From Phil1 sp963643205 (lineage in GTDB: Bacteria; Bacillota; Clostridia; Christensenellales; CAG-138), in contig CAVIJJ010000009.1 in assembly GCA_963643205.1 (NCBI GenBank), positions 1 to 55,675 of the forward strand: a stretch of 55,675 nt of DNA, in the 5' to 3' direction. The notes under the pieces were generated by a model. That model made no database searches. It had not been told where the DNA came from and saw nothing but the letters and a program-made list of their open reading frames with translations. The first letter of the stretch is position 1, and each line of letters starts with the position of its first letter. The translations under genes were made by a program, and so were the position numbers. Below are positions 1 to 8,476 of the stretch, piece after piece.

Positions 1-7
1 ACGGATT

Positions 8-35
8 TTGAAAACGCGGCGGCGTATGGTATAAT
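8..35 (+). promoter_or_regulatory. Sigma-A promoter for the first operon
   Basis: A -35 TTGAAA (8-13) and an extended -10 TGGTATAAT (27-35) are separated by 16 nt. The start codon at 70 follows with AGGAG at 57-61. It should drive the four tightly packed genes up to 4627. Confidence 0.7.
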
Positions 36-69
36 ATGCCAAAACCGACGGCCGCGAGGAGAAAAAAGC

Positions 70-840
70 ATGCCTTTTTTGATAGAAAGCACACACAACG
101 AAACCGTGAAGCGAGTTCGCCGCCTTGCCGCGCGCAAGGGCAGGCTTGAGCAGGGGCTTCATTTTATAGAAGGGGAAAGGCTTGTTCACGAGGCCGTTAT
201 TTCCGGCGCCGAAATACGGGAAGGCTTTGTTGAGGCGGGGTACGAGAGCGCCGCGGAGGAGCTTGAAAAAGCCGGAGCCAAGGTATATACGCTTAATCGA
301 GCCGTTATGGAATCGCTTACGCTTACGGAAAACCCGCAGCGCGTGTGCGCAACGGTTAAAACGCCAAGCCTTGCCGTGCCGCAGCTTTATCCCGCGGGGC
401 TTATAGTGGCGCTTGATACGGTGCAGGACCCGGGAAACATGGGCACTATATTAAGAACGGCGGACGCTATGGGCGCCGTTGGCCTGCTTTTGGGCACGGG
501 GTGCGCCGATCCGTTCGCCCCAAAGCCGCTAAGAGCCGCCATGGGTTCGGTTTATCATCTGCCGGTCTGGCAGGGGGAGCTTACCAAGGAGCTGAAAAAG
601 CTTAAACAGCAGGGATATACGCTTGTTTGCGGGCACCTTAAGGGCGGCGACACATTGCCCGAGGCAAGCGAAAAAATGTGCCTTGTTATAGGCAACGAGG
701 GCAACGGAGTAAGCGACGATGTGGCGGAAGAGTGCCATAAATACCGGCTTAGCATGTACGGCAGGGCGGAATCGCTGAACGCGGCTATTGCCGCCGGCAT
801 AATGATATATGAGCTTGCGAGGCAAATGCACCGCGGCTGA
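70..840 (+). CDS. TrmH/SpoU-family RNA 2'-O-methyltransferase
   Basis: A 256-residue SPOUT-class methyltransferase that should transfer a methyl group from SAM to a ribose 2'-OH of rRNA or tRNA. The N-terminal ~75 residues match the SpoU substrate-binding domain (FIEGERLVHEA). The catalytic domain carries all three family motifs: DTVQDPGNMGTILRTADAMG (motif 1, around residues 118-137), VIGNEGNGVS (motif 2) and SMYGRAESLNAAIAAGI (motif 3). The start is set by AGGAG eight bases upstream. The substrate (23S rRNA, as for RlmB, or tRNA) cannot be told from the sequence. It is first in an operon whose next gene starts 20 nt downstream. Confidence 0.9.
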   Translation: MPFLIESTHNETVKRVRRLAARKGRLEQGLHFIEGERLVHEAVISGAEIREGFVEAGYESAAEELEKAGAKVYTLNRAVMESLTLTENPQRVCATVKTPSLAVPQLYPAGLIVALDTVQDPGNMGTILRTADAMGAVGLLLGTGCADPFAPKPLRAAMGSVYHLPVWQGELTKELKKLKQQGYTLVCGHLKGGDTLPEASEKMCLVIGNEGNGVSDDVAEECHKYRLSMYGRAESLNAAIAAGIMIYELARQMHRG

Positions 841-860
841 AGGGCAAAGGAGAACACGCC

Positions 861-3278
861 ATGAAAAGGAGAATAGCCGCGGCGGCGCTGGCAATGGCCA
901 TGCTGCTCGCGTTTACGGCGGCCTCGGCAGAGGAAGAATATAAAGAACCTGAAAAAATATACGGCGAAGGCGACGAGAACTATCAATCCGACGTGCCGGA
1001 GGAGCTTTGGCACATTTATCTTGAAGAGGAGCAAACAAACTACGCCAACGCCATAAACGCCTGCTCATTGTCGGACGATGAGGACGTGCGCACTGTAAAC
1101 GTGCTGATAAGCCAGCAAAGTCACACAGCCTCAACAATTACGGTATACGGTAACTACGCTGTTTATGACAAATCCGGCAGCGCACTCTTTATCGCCGCGA
1201 ACGGCGCCGAATACACGCTTAAATCAGAAAACGAAAAAGTTTGCCTTTATTCCGCGGCGGGCACGCTTCTTTACAGCGGCGCCTCATTAAGCTTTAAGGA
1301 GTTTGAGGGGGAAAACGCGAATAACTGCATAAAGATAGGCAGCGTTTCCATGGGCAGCAGCGTGAGCGACAGAACATACAGGGGGAACGTAAGCGCATAT
1401 TATTTTGACAAATCCGGAAGTTACTCAAGCTATTGGGCCGGGCTATATATTGTAAACGAAGTGTATATGGAGGACTACGCGGAGGGCGTTCTGGCGGCGG
1501 AAATGGGCGCAGGCTACGAGGCGAATGCTCAGCAGGCGCAGGCAATTGTAATCCGCTCGTTCGCGATACAGTCCCGCAGCTCATCCAGGGTATTCGATGT
1601 GCGCGACACAAGCGCAAGCCAGGCCTATTTTGGCATAACGGACGTTTGCCGCGCGGCTGTTGAGGCCACGGCGGGAAAATCGCTTTATTATAACGGGGAG
1701 CACCTTAGGGTACATTACAGCGCCACCAACGGCGGCGAAACGGAGATTACAAACAACCAATGGTCGGGCAACGAGTTCTGCGGCGAGGAAACCGTAAAAG
1801 AGGACACAAGCGACCTTAAGTCAACCACCAAATATGTTGAAACCGTTCAGATCCCCGCGTCTCCCACGGGCAGCGAAACGGCGGTGCAGTCCCTTATTAC
1901 AAACGCGCTCATACCCGCGCTTAATTCCGCGGGATATTCTGTGACAACCGCAACGGTTACGGGCATAAGCATGAGCACAAGGTGCGATGATTTATCCTGC
2001 GACCATCATCATCGCTCAAGCGCGGCGGGGCAGGTTTGCAATCATTTTTGCTCGGTCGACATTACTTTTTCGGGCATAAGCACAGACGTGGGCTATATAG
2101 ATGAATATACCGTAAACCTTACCGAAAAGGATTTCTATGTTAGTCCCTCAAACGGCAGACCGCTCGGCTTTTTCACAAAAGGGGCATGCTCGCGCTATTG
2201 GCTTGAATACGAAAACGGCGTTTACACAATACGCCACGCGCGTTACGGCCCGGGCGTGGGCTTAAGCCAATACGGAGCGAACTACCGCGCGGCTAACGGC
2301 GAAAGTTTAAGCGAGATACTCGATTTTTATTACCCGAACAGCACCGTTGGCGATATTTGCGGCGATACATCGCGCCCGGCGATAGGCACAAAGCCCTCAA
2401 CCAAGTATGACGCGCGCGTGCTTGGCAGCGAGGCAAGGGTTTTTGCCCAAAAGACAACGGCAAGCGAACAGCTTGGCACGATAGCGGCGGGAGATACCGT
2501 GTTTGTAAGCGAAACAAGCGGCAAATGGGCCAAGGTAACCTGCGGCGACATATCCGGCTACATAGCGGCAAGCGCGCTTGAAAGAACGGCCGTAAAGGTT
2601 ACAACGGCGAATATAAGCAAAAGCATAGAAGTGCGCGAATCTCCGGACAGCCGAACAAGCTCGATATATACGGCTAAAAAGGGAGTTGTGCTTGAACTGA
2701 TAGAAGCTAACGCCGCACCGGGTTGGCACAAGGTAAGCACAGCTAACGGCGCAGGCTACATCTCCGCGCGTTACTCCGCCCTTATATTCTCGGGCACGGG
2801 CGAGGATCTTGACGAGTCAACAGGACTCGAAACGGTTTTAAGCTACTATGGCGCGGCCGTAAAGCTAAGTGGCGAATACGGCCTTAGGGTTCGCTTTGGC
2901 ATAAGTGAGGAAACGCACGACAGCGCTTCTGCCTACGGCTACACCATAAAGGAATACGGAATAATTGTTGACGGCGAAAAGCGGAGCGCGTATTATACCG
3001 AAAACGGCACGCTTTACGACAAGGTGTCCGGCATTGACTCGGGCACGGTGCTTTTTGCGGCCAAAGTGGAAAATATATCGGCGGACGGGCTTAAAACGGA
3101 GCATAGCTTTAAGCCGTATATAGTTGCCGAAAACGAAAACGGAACCGTTACCTGCACGGGTGACGAGGTTAAAATAAGCGTATACGATACGGCGAAGAAG
3201 CTTGAGGCTGAATACGACGCGTCAAGCGAGGAAGGAGCCTATATAGCGGCGCTTATAGCCGCGGCGGATGCCGAGTAA
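861..3278 (+). CDS. Secreted SpoIID/LytB-domain protein with two SH3-like repeats
   Basis: An 805-residue exported protein. Residues 1-23 form a signal peptide (basic MKRR, hydrophobic core, ASA-E cleavage site). A SpoIID/LytB domain runs from about residue 190 to 495, with the N-terminal block MEDYAEGVLAAEMG and the hallmark GPGVGLSQYGA near residue 462. SpoIID of Bacillus is a lytic transglycosylase acting on denuded glycan during engulfment. Two bacterial SH3-type repeats follow (about 520-575 and 578-640), likely wall-binding. The last ~160 residues are a domain I do not recognise. It is more than twice the usual SpoIID length (~340 aa) and sits outside any sporulation cluster, so a wall-remodelling role in growing cells is equally possible. 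Confidence 0.82.
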   Translation: MKRRIAAAALAMAMLLAFTAASAEEEYKEPEKIYGEGDENYQSDVPEELWHIYLEEEQTNYANAINACSLSDDEDVRTVNVLISQQSHTASTITVYGNYAVYDKSGSALFIAANGAEYTLKSENEKVCLYSAAGTLLYSGASLSFKEFEGENANNCIKIGSVSMGSSVSDRTYRGNVSAYYFDKSGSYSSYWAGLYIVNEVYMEDYAEGVLAAEMGAGYEANAQQAQAIVIRSFAIQSRSSSRVFDVRDTSASQAYFGITDVCRAAVEATAGKSLYYNGEHLRVHYSATNGGETEITNNQWSGNEFCGEETVKEDTSDLKSTTKYVETVQIPASPTGSETAVQSLITNALIPALNSAGYSVTTATVTGISMSTRCDDLSCDHHHRSSAAGQVCNHFCSVDITFSGISTDVGYIDEYTVNLTEKDFYVSPSNGRPLGFFTKGACSRYWLEYENGVYTIRHARYGPGVGLSQYGANYRAANGESLSEILDFYYPNSTVGDICGDTSRPAIGTKPSTKYDARVLGSEARVFAQKTTASEQLGTIAAGDTVFVSETSGKWAKVTCGDISGYIAASALERTAVKVTTANISKSIEVRESPDSRTSSIYTAKKGVVLELIEANAAPGWHKVSTANGAGYISARYSALIFSGTGEDLDESTGLETVLSYYGAAVKLSGEYGLRVRFGISEETHDSASAYGYTIKEYGIIVDGEKRSAYYTENGTLYDKVSGIDSGTVLFAAKVENISADGLKTEHSFKPYIVAENENGTVTCTGDEVKISVYDTAKKLEAEYDASSEEGAYIAALIAAADAE

Positions 3279-3290
3279 GGGGGGGAGCTT

Positions 3291-3734
3291 ATGACAATGA
3301 TAAGAACAAGGCGGGCGTTTAAGCGCGCCATAGCCGTTCTTGCCGTGCTGCTCGCGCTGAGCGTAGGGCTGAACGTGTTTCTTTTTATAAAGCTTGAGCG
3401 CGCGGAAAAGACCGACGGCAATCGGAATACCGAGCAAACCGAAACAGCCGAAACGCCGGAGGAAAGCGCGGCATCTACGGACGAGCAGACTGCGGAGCCC
3501 GAAAAAACGGAGGAGCCTACGCCTGCCCCAACGATAAAGCCAACCGAGAAGCCCACTCCTACGCTTGCGCCCACCCCGACTGCCGAGCCGACTCCTACTG
3601 TTGAGCCTACCCCGGAAGTGACCCCGTCCCCCACGCCGAAAAGGCGCCGCACAACGCCAAAGCCCGAGGCCACCCCAACGCCGGGCTCCGGCTGGGTATA
3701 CCCCTCAAATGTTCCGGGAACGGAAGGCGAATAA
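3291..3734 (+). CDS. Small membrane-anchored protein with Pro/Thr-rich tail
   Basis: A 147-residue protein of unknown function. A basic N-terminus (about residues 1-15) is followed by one hydrophobic segment (about 16-35), then an acidic Glu/Thr stretch and a long TPTP/EPTP tail ending in GWVYPSNVP. The predicted topology is N-in with an extracellular low-complexity stalk. It starts 12 nt after the SpoIID-type gene with a GGGGGGAG ribosome site and ends 2 nt before the glycosylase gene, so it is co-transcribed with both. The same style of stalk occurs in two other surface proteins in this window. No catalytic domain is visible. Confidence 0.75.
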   Translation: MTMIRTRRAFKRAIAVLAVLLALSVGLNVFLFIKLERAEKTDGNRNTEQTETAETPEESAASTDEQTAEPEKTEEPTPAPTIKPTEKPTPTLAPTPTAEPTPTVEPTPEVTPSPTPKRRRTTPKPEATPTPGSGWVYPSNVPGTEGE

Positions 3735-3736
3735 AA

Positions 3737-4627
3737 ATGTATAAATCATGCTCCGTTTCGGATAATGTGCTTAAAATTGAGGGCATAGACAGGCTGAATC
3801 TTTCAAGAAGCTGTGCCTGCGGGCAAAGCTTTCGCTGGCGCGAGGAGAGCGGCGTTTTCAGCGCGGCGGCATTGGGAAGGGCCGTGCACGCGCGGCAGCA
3901 GGGAAACACGCTTTATGTTTATCCGTGCCGTGAATATGAGGCCGGCGACTGGATACATTATTTTGATCTTGAGCGGGATTACGCCGCCATAGAAAGGCGC
4001 TTAAGCGCCGATGAGCAGCTTAAAATGTGCATACCCTGCGCCACGGGCATAAGGGTATTCAATCAGGACGCGTTTGAGGCGCTTATAACGTTTATAATAT
4101 CGGCAAACAACAATATAGGCCGCATCACGGGCATAGTTGAGCGGCTGTGTGCCCTTTGCGGGGAAAGAACGGAGCTTGACGGAAGGGAGTATTTCCTTTT
4201 TCCAAAGCCCGAAAGAATAGCGGCGCTTGACGAAAGCGACCTTACGGCCATAGGCGCGGGATATCGCGCGCCGTACATAATAAAAAGCGCCAAACGAATA
4301 GCGGATGGCTATGACCTTGCGGCGCTTCGCGATATGCCGCTTGACGCGGCGCGAAAAGAGCTTTTGACATTTTACGGCGTAGGGCCAAAGGTTGCCGACT
4401 GCGTGCTGCTTTTCGGCCTTGGGCATACGGACGCGTTCCCGGTTGACGTATGGATAGGCAGGGCCATGAGCGAAATATATTTCGGCGGTGAAAAGGCGAG
4501 GCGAGCGGAGCTTGAGCGGGCCATACGCGCCCTTGGGGACGAAAGCGGCATAGTGCAGCAATATATTTTTCATTACGCGCGCCAAAATGCCCTGGGTAAG
4601 CCGCAAAAAGGCCAAAACTCGTGTTGA
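3737..4627 (+). CDS. 8-oxoguanine DNA glycosylase/AP lyase (OGG1-like)
   Basis: A 296-residue base-excision repair enzyme of the helix-hairpin-helix GPD superfamily. It has an OGG1-type N-terminal domain (CGQSFRWRE) followed by the HhH element FYGVGPKVADCVLLF, which supplies the catalytic Lys, and the downstream Asp in FPVDVWIGRAM. The expected function is excision of 8-oxoG from DNA with beta-lyase activity. Length and layout fit clostridial OGG1-like proteins rather than MutM (no N-terminal PE) or MutY (no FeS cysteines at the end). The stop codon lies inside the -35 box of the rplU promoter. Confidence 0.88.
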   Translation: MYKSCSVSDNVLKIEGIDRLNLSRSCACGQSFRWREESGVFSAAALGRAVHARQQGNTLYVYPCREYEAGDWIHYFDLERDYAAIERRLSADEQLKMCIPCATGIRVFNQDAFEALITFIISANNNIGRITGIVERLCALCGERTELDGREYFLFPKPERIAALDESDLTAIGAGYRAPYIIKSAKRIADGYDLAALRDMPLDAARKELLTFYGVGPKVADCVLLFGLGHTDAFPVDVWIGRAMSEIYFGGEKARRAELERAIRALGDESGIVQQYIFHYARQNALGKPQKGQNSC

Positions 4628-4652
4628 CACGGGCAATGCGCTATGCTAAAAT
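4624..4652 (+). promoter_or_regulatory. Consensus promoter for rplU-prp-rpmA
   Basis: A perfect -35 TTGACA (4624-4629), a 17-nt spacer and -10 TAAAAT (4647-4652) with an upstream TG (extended -10). The -35 contains the TGA stop of the glycosylase gene. Transcription should start near 4659. Confidence 0.88.
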
Positions 4653-4658
4653 ACGCAG

Positions 4659-4736
4659 GTGAGCCGCTCTGCGACGGCTTTTTTGAAGCGCGTTAACAGC
4701 GCCGCCGTGTCGCGGGCGAGATTGGGGAATAGGAGG
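4659..4736 (+). ncRNA. Candidate L21 (rplU) mRNA leader
   Basis: An ~78-nt GC-rich untranslated leader. It begins almost at once with a hairpin (AGCCG 4662-4666 / CGGCT 4675-4679) followed by six T, which is terminator-like. Further short inverted repeats (GCGC...GCGC, CGCC...GGGCG) lie between 4687 and 4717, and the leader ends in AGGAGG. Position and size fit the L21 leader family of Firmicutes, proposed to mediate autoregulation. The family match was judged from position and folding potential, not from a covariance model. Confidence 0.5.
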
Positions 4737-4744
4737 TGCAGCAA

Positions 4745-5050
4745 ATGTACGCTATTATCCGTACCGGAGGCAAGCAGTACAAGGTTGAAGCGGGCGATGA
4801 GATTTTGGTCGAAAAGCTCGATCTGGAAGCCGGTGCTGAGGTTTGCTTCGAGGTTCTGATGCTTTGCGACGGCGAGAACGTTACCATAGGCAAGCCTGTG
4901 GTTGAAGGCGTTTGCGCCAAGGCAGAGGTTGTGGAACAGACCAAGGGCGACAAGGTTGTGGTGTTCAAGTATAAGGCCAAGAAGAACATCCGCAAGAAGC
5001 AGGGTCATCGTCAGCCGTATACCAAGGTTAAGATCAACACCATAGGTTAA
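4745..5050 (+). CDS. rplU: 50S ribosomal protein L21
   Basis: A 101-residue large-subunit protein binding 23S rRNA. MYAIIRTGGKQYKVE at the N-terminus and KKNIRKKQGHRQPYT near the end are L21 signatures. The start is ATG 4745, eight bases after AGGAGG (4731-4736); an in-frame GTG at 4736 overlaps that site and is unlikely. Codon choice (ATT/ATC for Ile) differs from the ATA-rich neighbours, as expected for a highly expressed gene. It is followed by prp and rpmA, the standard Firmicutes order. Confidence 0.97.
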   Translation: MYAIIRTGGKQYKVEAGDEILVEKLDLEAGAEVCFEVLMLCDGENVTIGKPVVEGVCAKAEVVEQTKGDKVVVFKYKAKKNIRKKQGHRQPYTKVKINTIG

Positions 5051-5058
5051 CAGAAGAC

Positions 5059-5388
5059 ATGACAGAAATTACGCTGTTCCGCATTCGTTCCCACGCTGTG
5101 GGCTTTGAGGCCGAAGGGCACACGGGTTATGCCGAGGAAGGCAGCGACATTGTGTGCGCGGCGGTAAGCGCGCTTACGCAGGGGGCGGCGATAGGGCTGA
5201 AAGAGGTTTTGGGCCTCGACATTGCGCTTGATATTTCAGAGGGATATATGTATTGTATGCTCCCAAAGAAAATGACAGCAGCGCAGCAGCACGACGCGGA
5301 GCTGATACTTAACACAATGGCAGCGACCTTAAGGTCGATTGCCGAGACAAACGGTGATTACATCAAAATGACTGATAGGGAGGTGTAA
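5059..5388 (+). CDS. prp: Ribosomal-processing cysteine protease Prp
   Basis: A 109-residue YsxB-type cysteine protease that removes the N-terminal extension of L27 in Firmicutes. The catalytic pair is in place: His21 in EGHTGYAEEGSDIVCAA and Cys33 in the same block. It lies between rplU and rpmA, with 8 nt and 4 nt gaps. Its substrate, the extended L27, is the next gene, so the pair is self-consistent. Confidence 0.93.
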   Translation: MTEITLFRIRSHAVGFEAEGHTGYAEEGSDIVCAAVSALTQGAAIGLKEVLGLDIALDISEGYMYCMLPKKMTAAQQHDAELILNTMAATLRSIAETNGDYIKMTDREV

Positions 5389-5392
5389 CACG

Positions 5393-5686
5393 ATGATGAT
5401 CAATCTGCAGCTTTTTGCTCATAAGAAGGGCGTTGGCAGTACCCGTAACGGACGCGACAGCGAGTCTAAGCGTCTTGGGCCCAAGAGGGCTGACGGGCAG
5501 TTCGTTCTGGCCGGTAACATTCTGGTCAGGCAGAGGGGCACCCACTTCCATCCCGGCACCAACGTTGGCATAGGCAAGGACGATACCCTTTTTGCCAAGG
5601 TTGATGGCGTTGTCCGCTTCGAGACCAAGCATCTTGGCCGCAAGCAGGTCAGCGTTTACGCGGTTGAGGAAGCCGCCGCTAACTGA
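5393..5686 (+). CDS. rpmA: 50S ribosomal protein L27, with cleavable N-terminal extension
   Basis: A 97-residue L27. After MMINLQLF comes the mature start AHKKGVGSTRNGRDS, so the protein has the short extension ending in Phe that Prp cuts. The mature N-terminus reaches towards the peptidyl transferase centre. Two adjacent ATG codons (5393, 5396) are possible; GGGAGG at 5378-5383 favours 5393. It is followed by an intrinsic terminator. Confidence 0.97.
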   Translation: MMINLQLFAHKKGVGSTRNGRDSESKRLGPKRADGQFVLAGNILVRQRGTHFHPGTNVGIGKDDTLFAKVDGVVRFETKHLGRKQVSVYAVEEAAAN

Positions 5687-5706
5687 TTCACAGCATCGTA
5701 ACCAAT

Positions 5707-5739
5707 AAGCCGATTCTTAATAAAGGGTCGGCTTTTTTT
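5707..5739 (+). terminator. Intrinsic terminator after rpmA
   Basis: AAGCCGA (5707-5713) pairs with TCGGCTT (5728-5734), followed by a run of seven T. It closes the rplU-prp-rpmA operon. Confidence 0.85.
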
Positions 5740-5752
5740 ATGCCGATTTATA

Positions 5753-5761
5753 TGGTATAAT
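5753..5761 (+). promoter_or_regulatory. Extended -10 promoter for hflX
   Basis: TGGTATAAT at 5753-5761 is a full extended -10. At the right 17-nt distance the -35 position is only the T-run of the preceding terminator (5733-5738), so the -35 contact is weak. Confidence 0.6.
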
Positions 5762-5795
5762 CGCCTTTGGGATTATTGAAAAGGAGGATATGTCC

Positions 5796-7580
5796 ATGCA
5801 GAAAAAGGTGAACGGCAATACCGAGGGCATACGGGATGCGCTGCTTGAGCGCATAACCTCCGTTTACGATATGGCGCAGGGGCAAAACGAGTTTGCCTCG
5901 CATGAGCTTATAGCGGAGCTTTGCGCGCTTACCGGCCTTATCAGGCGGGAGATAAGCGTTTATATAAGCCGCAGCGGCAGCATAGAGGATGTTTCCGTGG
6001 GCGACGGATCAAAGGTTAATATGCCCACCATGCGCCTTGTGCGCAATGAGGACAGGCTTTGCGGCGTGCGCTGCCTGCATACCCACCCGGGCGGGGACGG
6101 AAGGCTGAGCGGAGTTGATATAGGAACGCTCAGAAGCATGCGCCTTGACTCAATGGTAGCCATAGGCGTTAAGGACGACGGCACCGCAACTTCACTTTAC
6201 GCGGCTTATATAGGAGAGCTTGCGGGGGAAGAGCGGGAGGTGCTCGTATACGGGCCGCTCAGGCCCTATAAGCTGCCGCAGAAGCAGCTGATGGATGAAA
6301 TATTCATATCCGATGCAAGGCTTAAAAGCAGCACCAAGGACACGCGGGACGACGCGCCGGAGAAAACGATTCTTATAGGCCTTGAAAACGACGAAGGATA
6401 TGACACGATAGAGGAGCTTGCGGAGCTTGCCAAAACCGCGGGCGCGAACGTGGTCGCGCGCAGCATACAGAAACGGCGCACACCGGACAACGCGACATAT
6501 ATAGGCAGCGGCAAGGTTGACGAGCTTAGCCTTCTTTGCAGCGAAACGGAGGCGGAGCTTGTTATATTCGATGATGAGCTTACCGGAAGCCAGCTTAGAA
6601 ACCTTGAAACAAGGCTTGGCGTAAAGGTGATAGACCGCACGGCGCTTATACTGGACATTTTCGCCCAAAGGGCCGTAAGCCGCGAGGGCGCGCTGCAGGT
6701 TGAGCTTGCCCAGATGAAATATAACTTAACCCGCCTTACCGGGCAGGGTACATCGCTTAGCAGACTCGGCGGCGGAATAGGCACGCGAGGACCGGGCGAA
6801 AAGAAGCTTGAAATAGACCGCCGCCGTATACGCAGGCGCATATTCGAGCTTGGTGAGGAGCTTAAAGAGGTTGAAAAGCAGCGCTCACTGCGAAGGGAAA
6901 GGCGCGAGAAAAACGCAACCCCGCTTGTCGCGCTTGTGGGATATACAAACGCCGGCAAAAGCACGTTTTTGAACGCGGTATCAAACGCGGGAGTGCTTGC
7001 GGAGGATAAGCTTTTCGCTACGCTTGATCCGGTTGTTCGCCAGATTACATTGCCAAACGGCCTTGATATACTGCTTTCCGATACCGTAGGCTTTATAAAC
7101 AAGCTGCCGCACGATTTGATAGAGGCTTTTAAGTCAACGCTTGAGGAGGTTTCCAACGCCGATCTTATACTGCACGTTGTTGATATTTCAAGCGACCATT
7201 ACGATGCGCAGATGAGAGTTGTTGAGGACGTTATAGCAAGCCTGGGCGCCGCGGATACGCCAAGGATAAACGTTTACAACAAGATAGATAAGGTTGATTT
7301 CCGCCCGCGCGGAACGGATAACGACGCGTTTGTTTCCGCCGTAACGGGGGAGGGGATGGACGATCTTCTTGAAAGGGTTGAAGCGCTTCTCAGCGCCGCC
7401 CACAAAACGCTTGAGATAACCGTACCTTACGATAAATACGAGGCTGTGGCCCTGCTGCACGCGGAGGCAAGGATTATAAGCGAGGAACATACCGAAAACG
7501 GCACCGAAATAAAGGCCGCCGTTGAGGACACAACGCTTAGGAAACTGAAAAAACTGCTTGGAGAGAACATTGGAGTATGA
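5796..7580 (+). CDS. hflX: GTPase HflX with JAMM-like N-terminal domain
   Basis: A 594-residue ribosome-associated GTPase; HflX splits stalled or heat-damaged 70S ribosomes in studied bacteria. The HflX domain is from about residue 185 on: the glycine-rich linker SRLGGGIGTRGPGEKKLE, G1 GYTNAGKST (~382), G3 DTVGFINKLP (~428) and G4 NKID. The N-terminal ~140 residues are extra compared with E. coli HflX (426 aa) and contain HTHPGGDGRLSGVD (residues 95-108), matching the HxHP...SxxD metal motif of JAMM/RadC folds, with Glu52 upstream as possible fourth residue. Start ATG 5796 is chosen over 5790 because AGGAGG (5782-5787) is eight bases before it. Confidence 0.92.
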   Translation: MQKKVNGNTEGIRDALLERITSVYDMAQGQNEFASHELIAELCALTGLIRREISVYISRSGSIEDVSVGDGSKVNMPTMRLVRNEDRLCGVRCLHTHPGGDGRLSGVDIGTLRSMRLDSMVAIGVKDDGTATSLYAAYIGELAGEEREVLVYGPLRPYKLPQKQLMDEIFISDARLKSSTKDTRDDAPEKTILIGLENDEGYDTIEELAELAKTAGANVVARSIQKRRTPDNATYIGSGKVDELSLLCSETEAELVIFDDELTGSQLRNLETRLGVKVIDRTALILDIFAQRAVSREGALQVELAQMKYNLTRLTGQGTSLSRLGGGIGTRGPGEKKLEIDRRRIRRRIFELGEELKEVEKQRSLRRERREKNATPLVALVGYTNAGKSTFLNAVSNAGVLAEDKLFATLDPVVRQITLPNGLDILLSDTVGFINKLPHDLIEAFKSTLEEVSNADLILHVVDISSDHYDAQMRVVEDVIASLGAADTPRINVYNKIDKVDFRPRGTDNDAFVSAVTGEGMDDLLERVEALLSAAHKTLEITVPYDKYEAVALLHAEARIISEEHTENGTEIKAAVEDTTLRKLKKLLGENIGV

Positions 7581-8476
7581 AAAACAAAAACGGACTGGGT
7601 GTTGCGCTGATATGCCTTGCGGCCGTGCTTTGGAGCACAAACTCTGTATTGGTTAAAAACCTGCAGCTGCCGAGCATTCTTATAAGCGGCATGCGCGCGC
7701 TTATAGCGGGCGTTGTGCTTGCGCCATTCATAAGGCCTAAAAAGCTTAAGTGGGGGCCAAAGATGCTGCTTGTGGCCGCGGCGTTCATACTGAACAGCGT
7801 AGGCGTTGTTGTGGCCATAAAGCTTACAAGCGCCGCCATCGCCGTGGGCATGCAGTTCACTTCCCCTATATGGATTTATGTTTATTCACGCATAAAAGGC
7901 TATCCCTTCATTAAGCGGCGCGTAATACCCCTTGTCGTGCTTATGGTGGGCGTGGTTATATCCATGTTTTCAAAGGCGGACGGCGTTACTATGCTGGGCA
8001 ACCTTATCGCGCTTACAACGGGCATTTGCTTTGCCGTGGTTACGCAATTAAGCGGCGAGGTTGGCGGGGAAAACCCGATCGGCTTAACCGCCGTGAACAA
8101 CATAGTCATGGCGGCCATTATACTGCCGCTCTTCTGCCGCGACAGTATACCGCAGCTTTTCACAATGGATACTGTCGGCTGGATAACGCTGCTTACTCTC
8201 GGCATAGTGCAGTTTGGCGGCGGCTACGTATTTTATAACCTGGGCCTTAAGTACACCACCCCCGCCAAGGCCAGCATGATAAGCCCGCTTGAAATGGTAT
8301 TAAGCCCCGTTTGGGTGGCCATATTCATAGGCGAGATTCCGGACATTGTCGGTCTTATAGGCTTTATTGTTATAACATTGGGCATAGCGCTTGAGGTTAT
8401 ATATACCGCGCAGTACTCAAAACAGGCACGCCTTGCAGAGCAGAGCGTGGACAGCGCGGGCACGGATGCGCTATAA
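7577..8476 (+). CDS. EamA/DMT-family transporter
   Basis: A 299-residue membrane protein with about ten hydrophobic helices in two repeats, beginning with LICLAAVLWSTNSVLVK, the usual EamA opening. The second repeat has the GGGYVFYNLGLKYT...PLEMVLSPVWV pattern typical of the family. DMT transporters export amino acids, nucleosides or other metabolites; the substrate here is unknown. Its ATG overlaps the hflX stop by 4 nt (ATGA), so the two are translationally coupled. A TATAAT at 8472-8477 spans its stop codon and might serve the next gene, but no good -35 was found. Confidence 0.88.
   Translation: MKNKNGLGVALICLAAVLWSTNSVLVKNLQLPSILISGMRALIAGVVLAPFIRPKKLKWGPKMLLVAAAFILNSVGVVVAIKLTSAAIAVGMQFTSPIWIYVYSRIKGYPFIKRRVIPLVVLMVGVVISMFSKADGVTMLGNLIALTTGICFAVVTQLSGEVGGENPIGLTAVNNIVMAAIILPLFCRDSIPQLFTMDTVGWITLLTLGIVQFGGGYVFYNLGLKYTTPAKASMISPLEMVLSPVWVAIFIGEIPDIVGLIGFIVITLGIALEVIYTAQYSKQARLAEQSVDSAGTDAL

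Noticed and set aside
6266..7156. 296-codon minus-strand frame opposite hflX
   Set aside because: Ser-rich shadow of a conserved GTPase gene; explained by codon bias.
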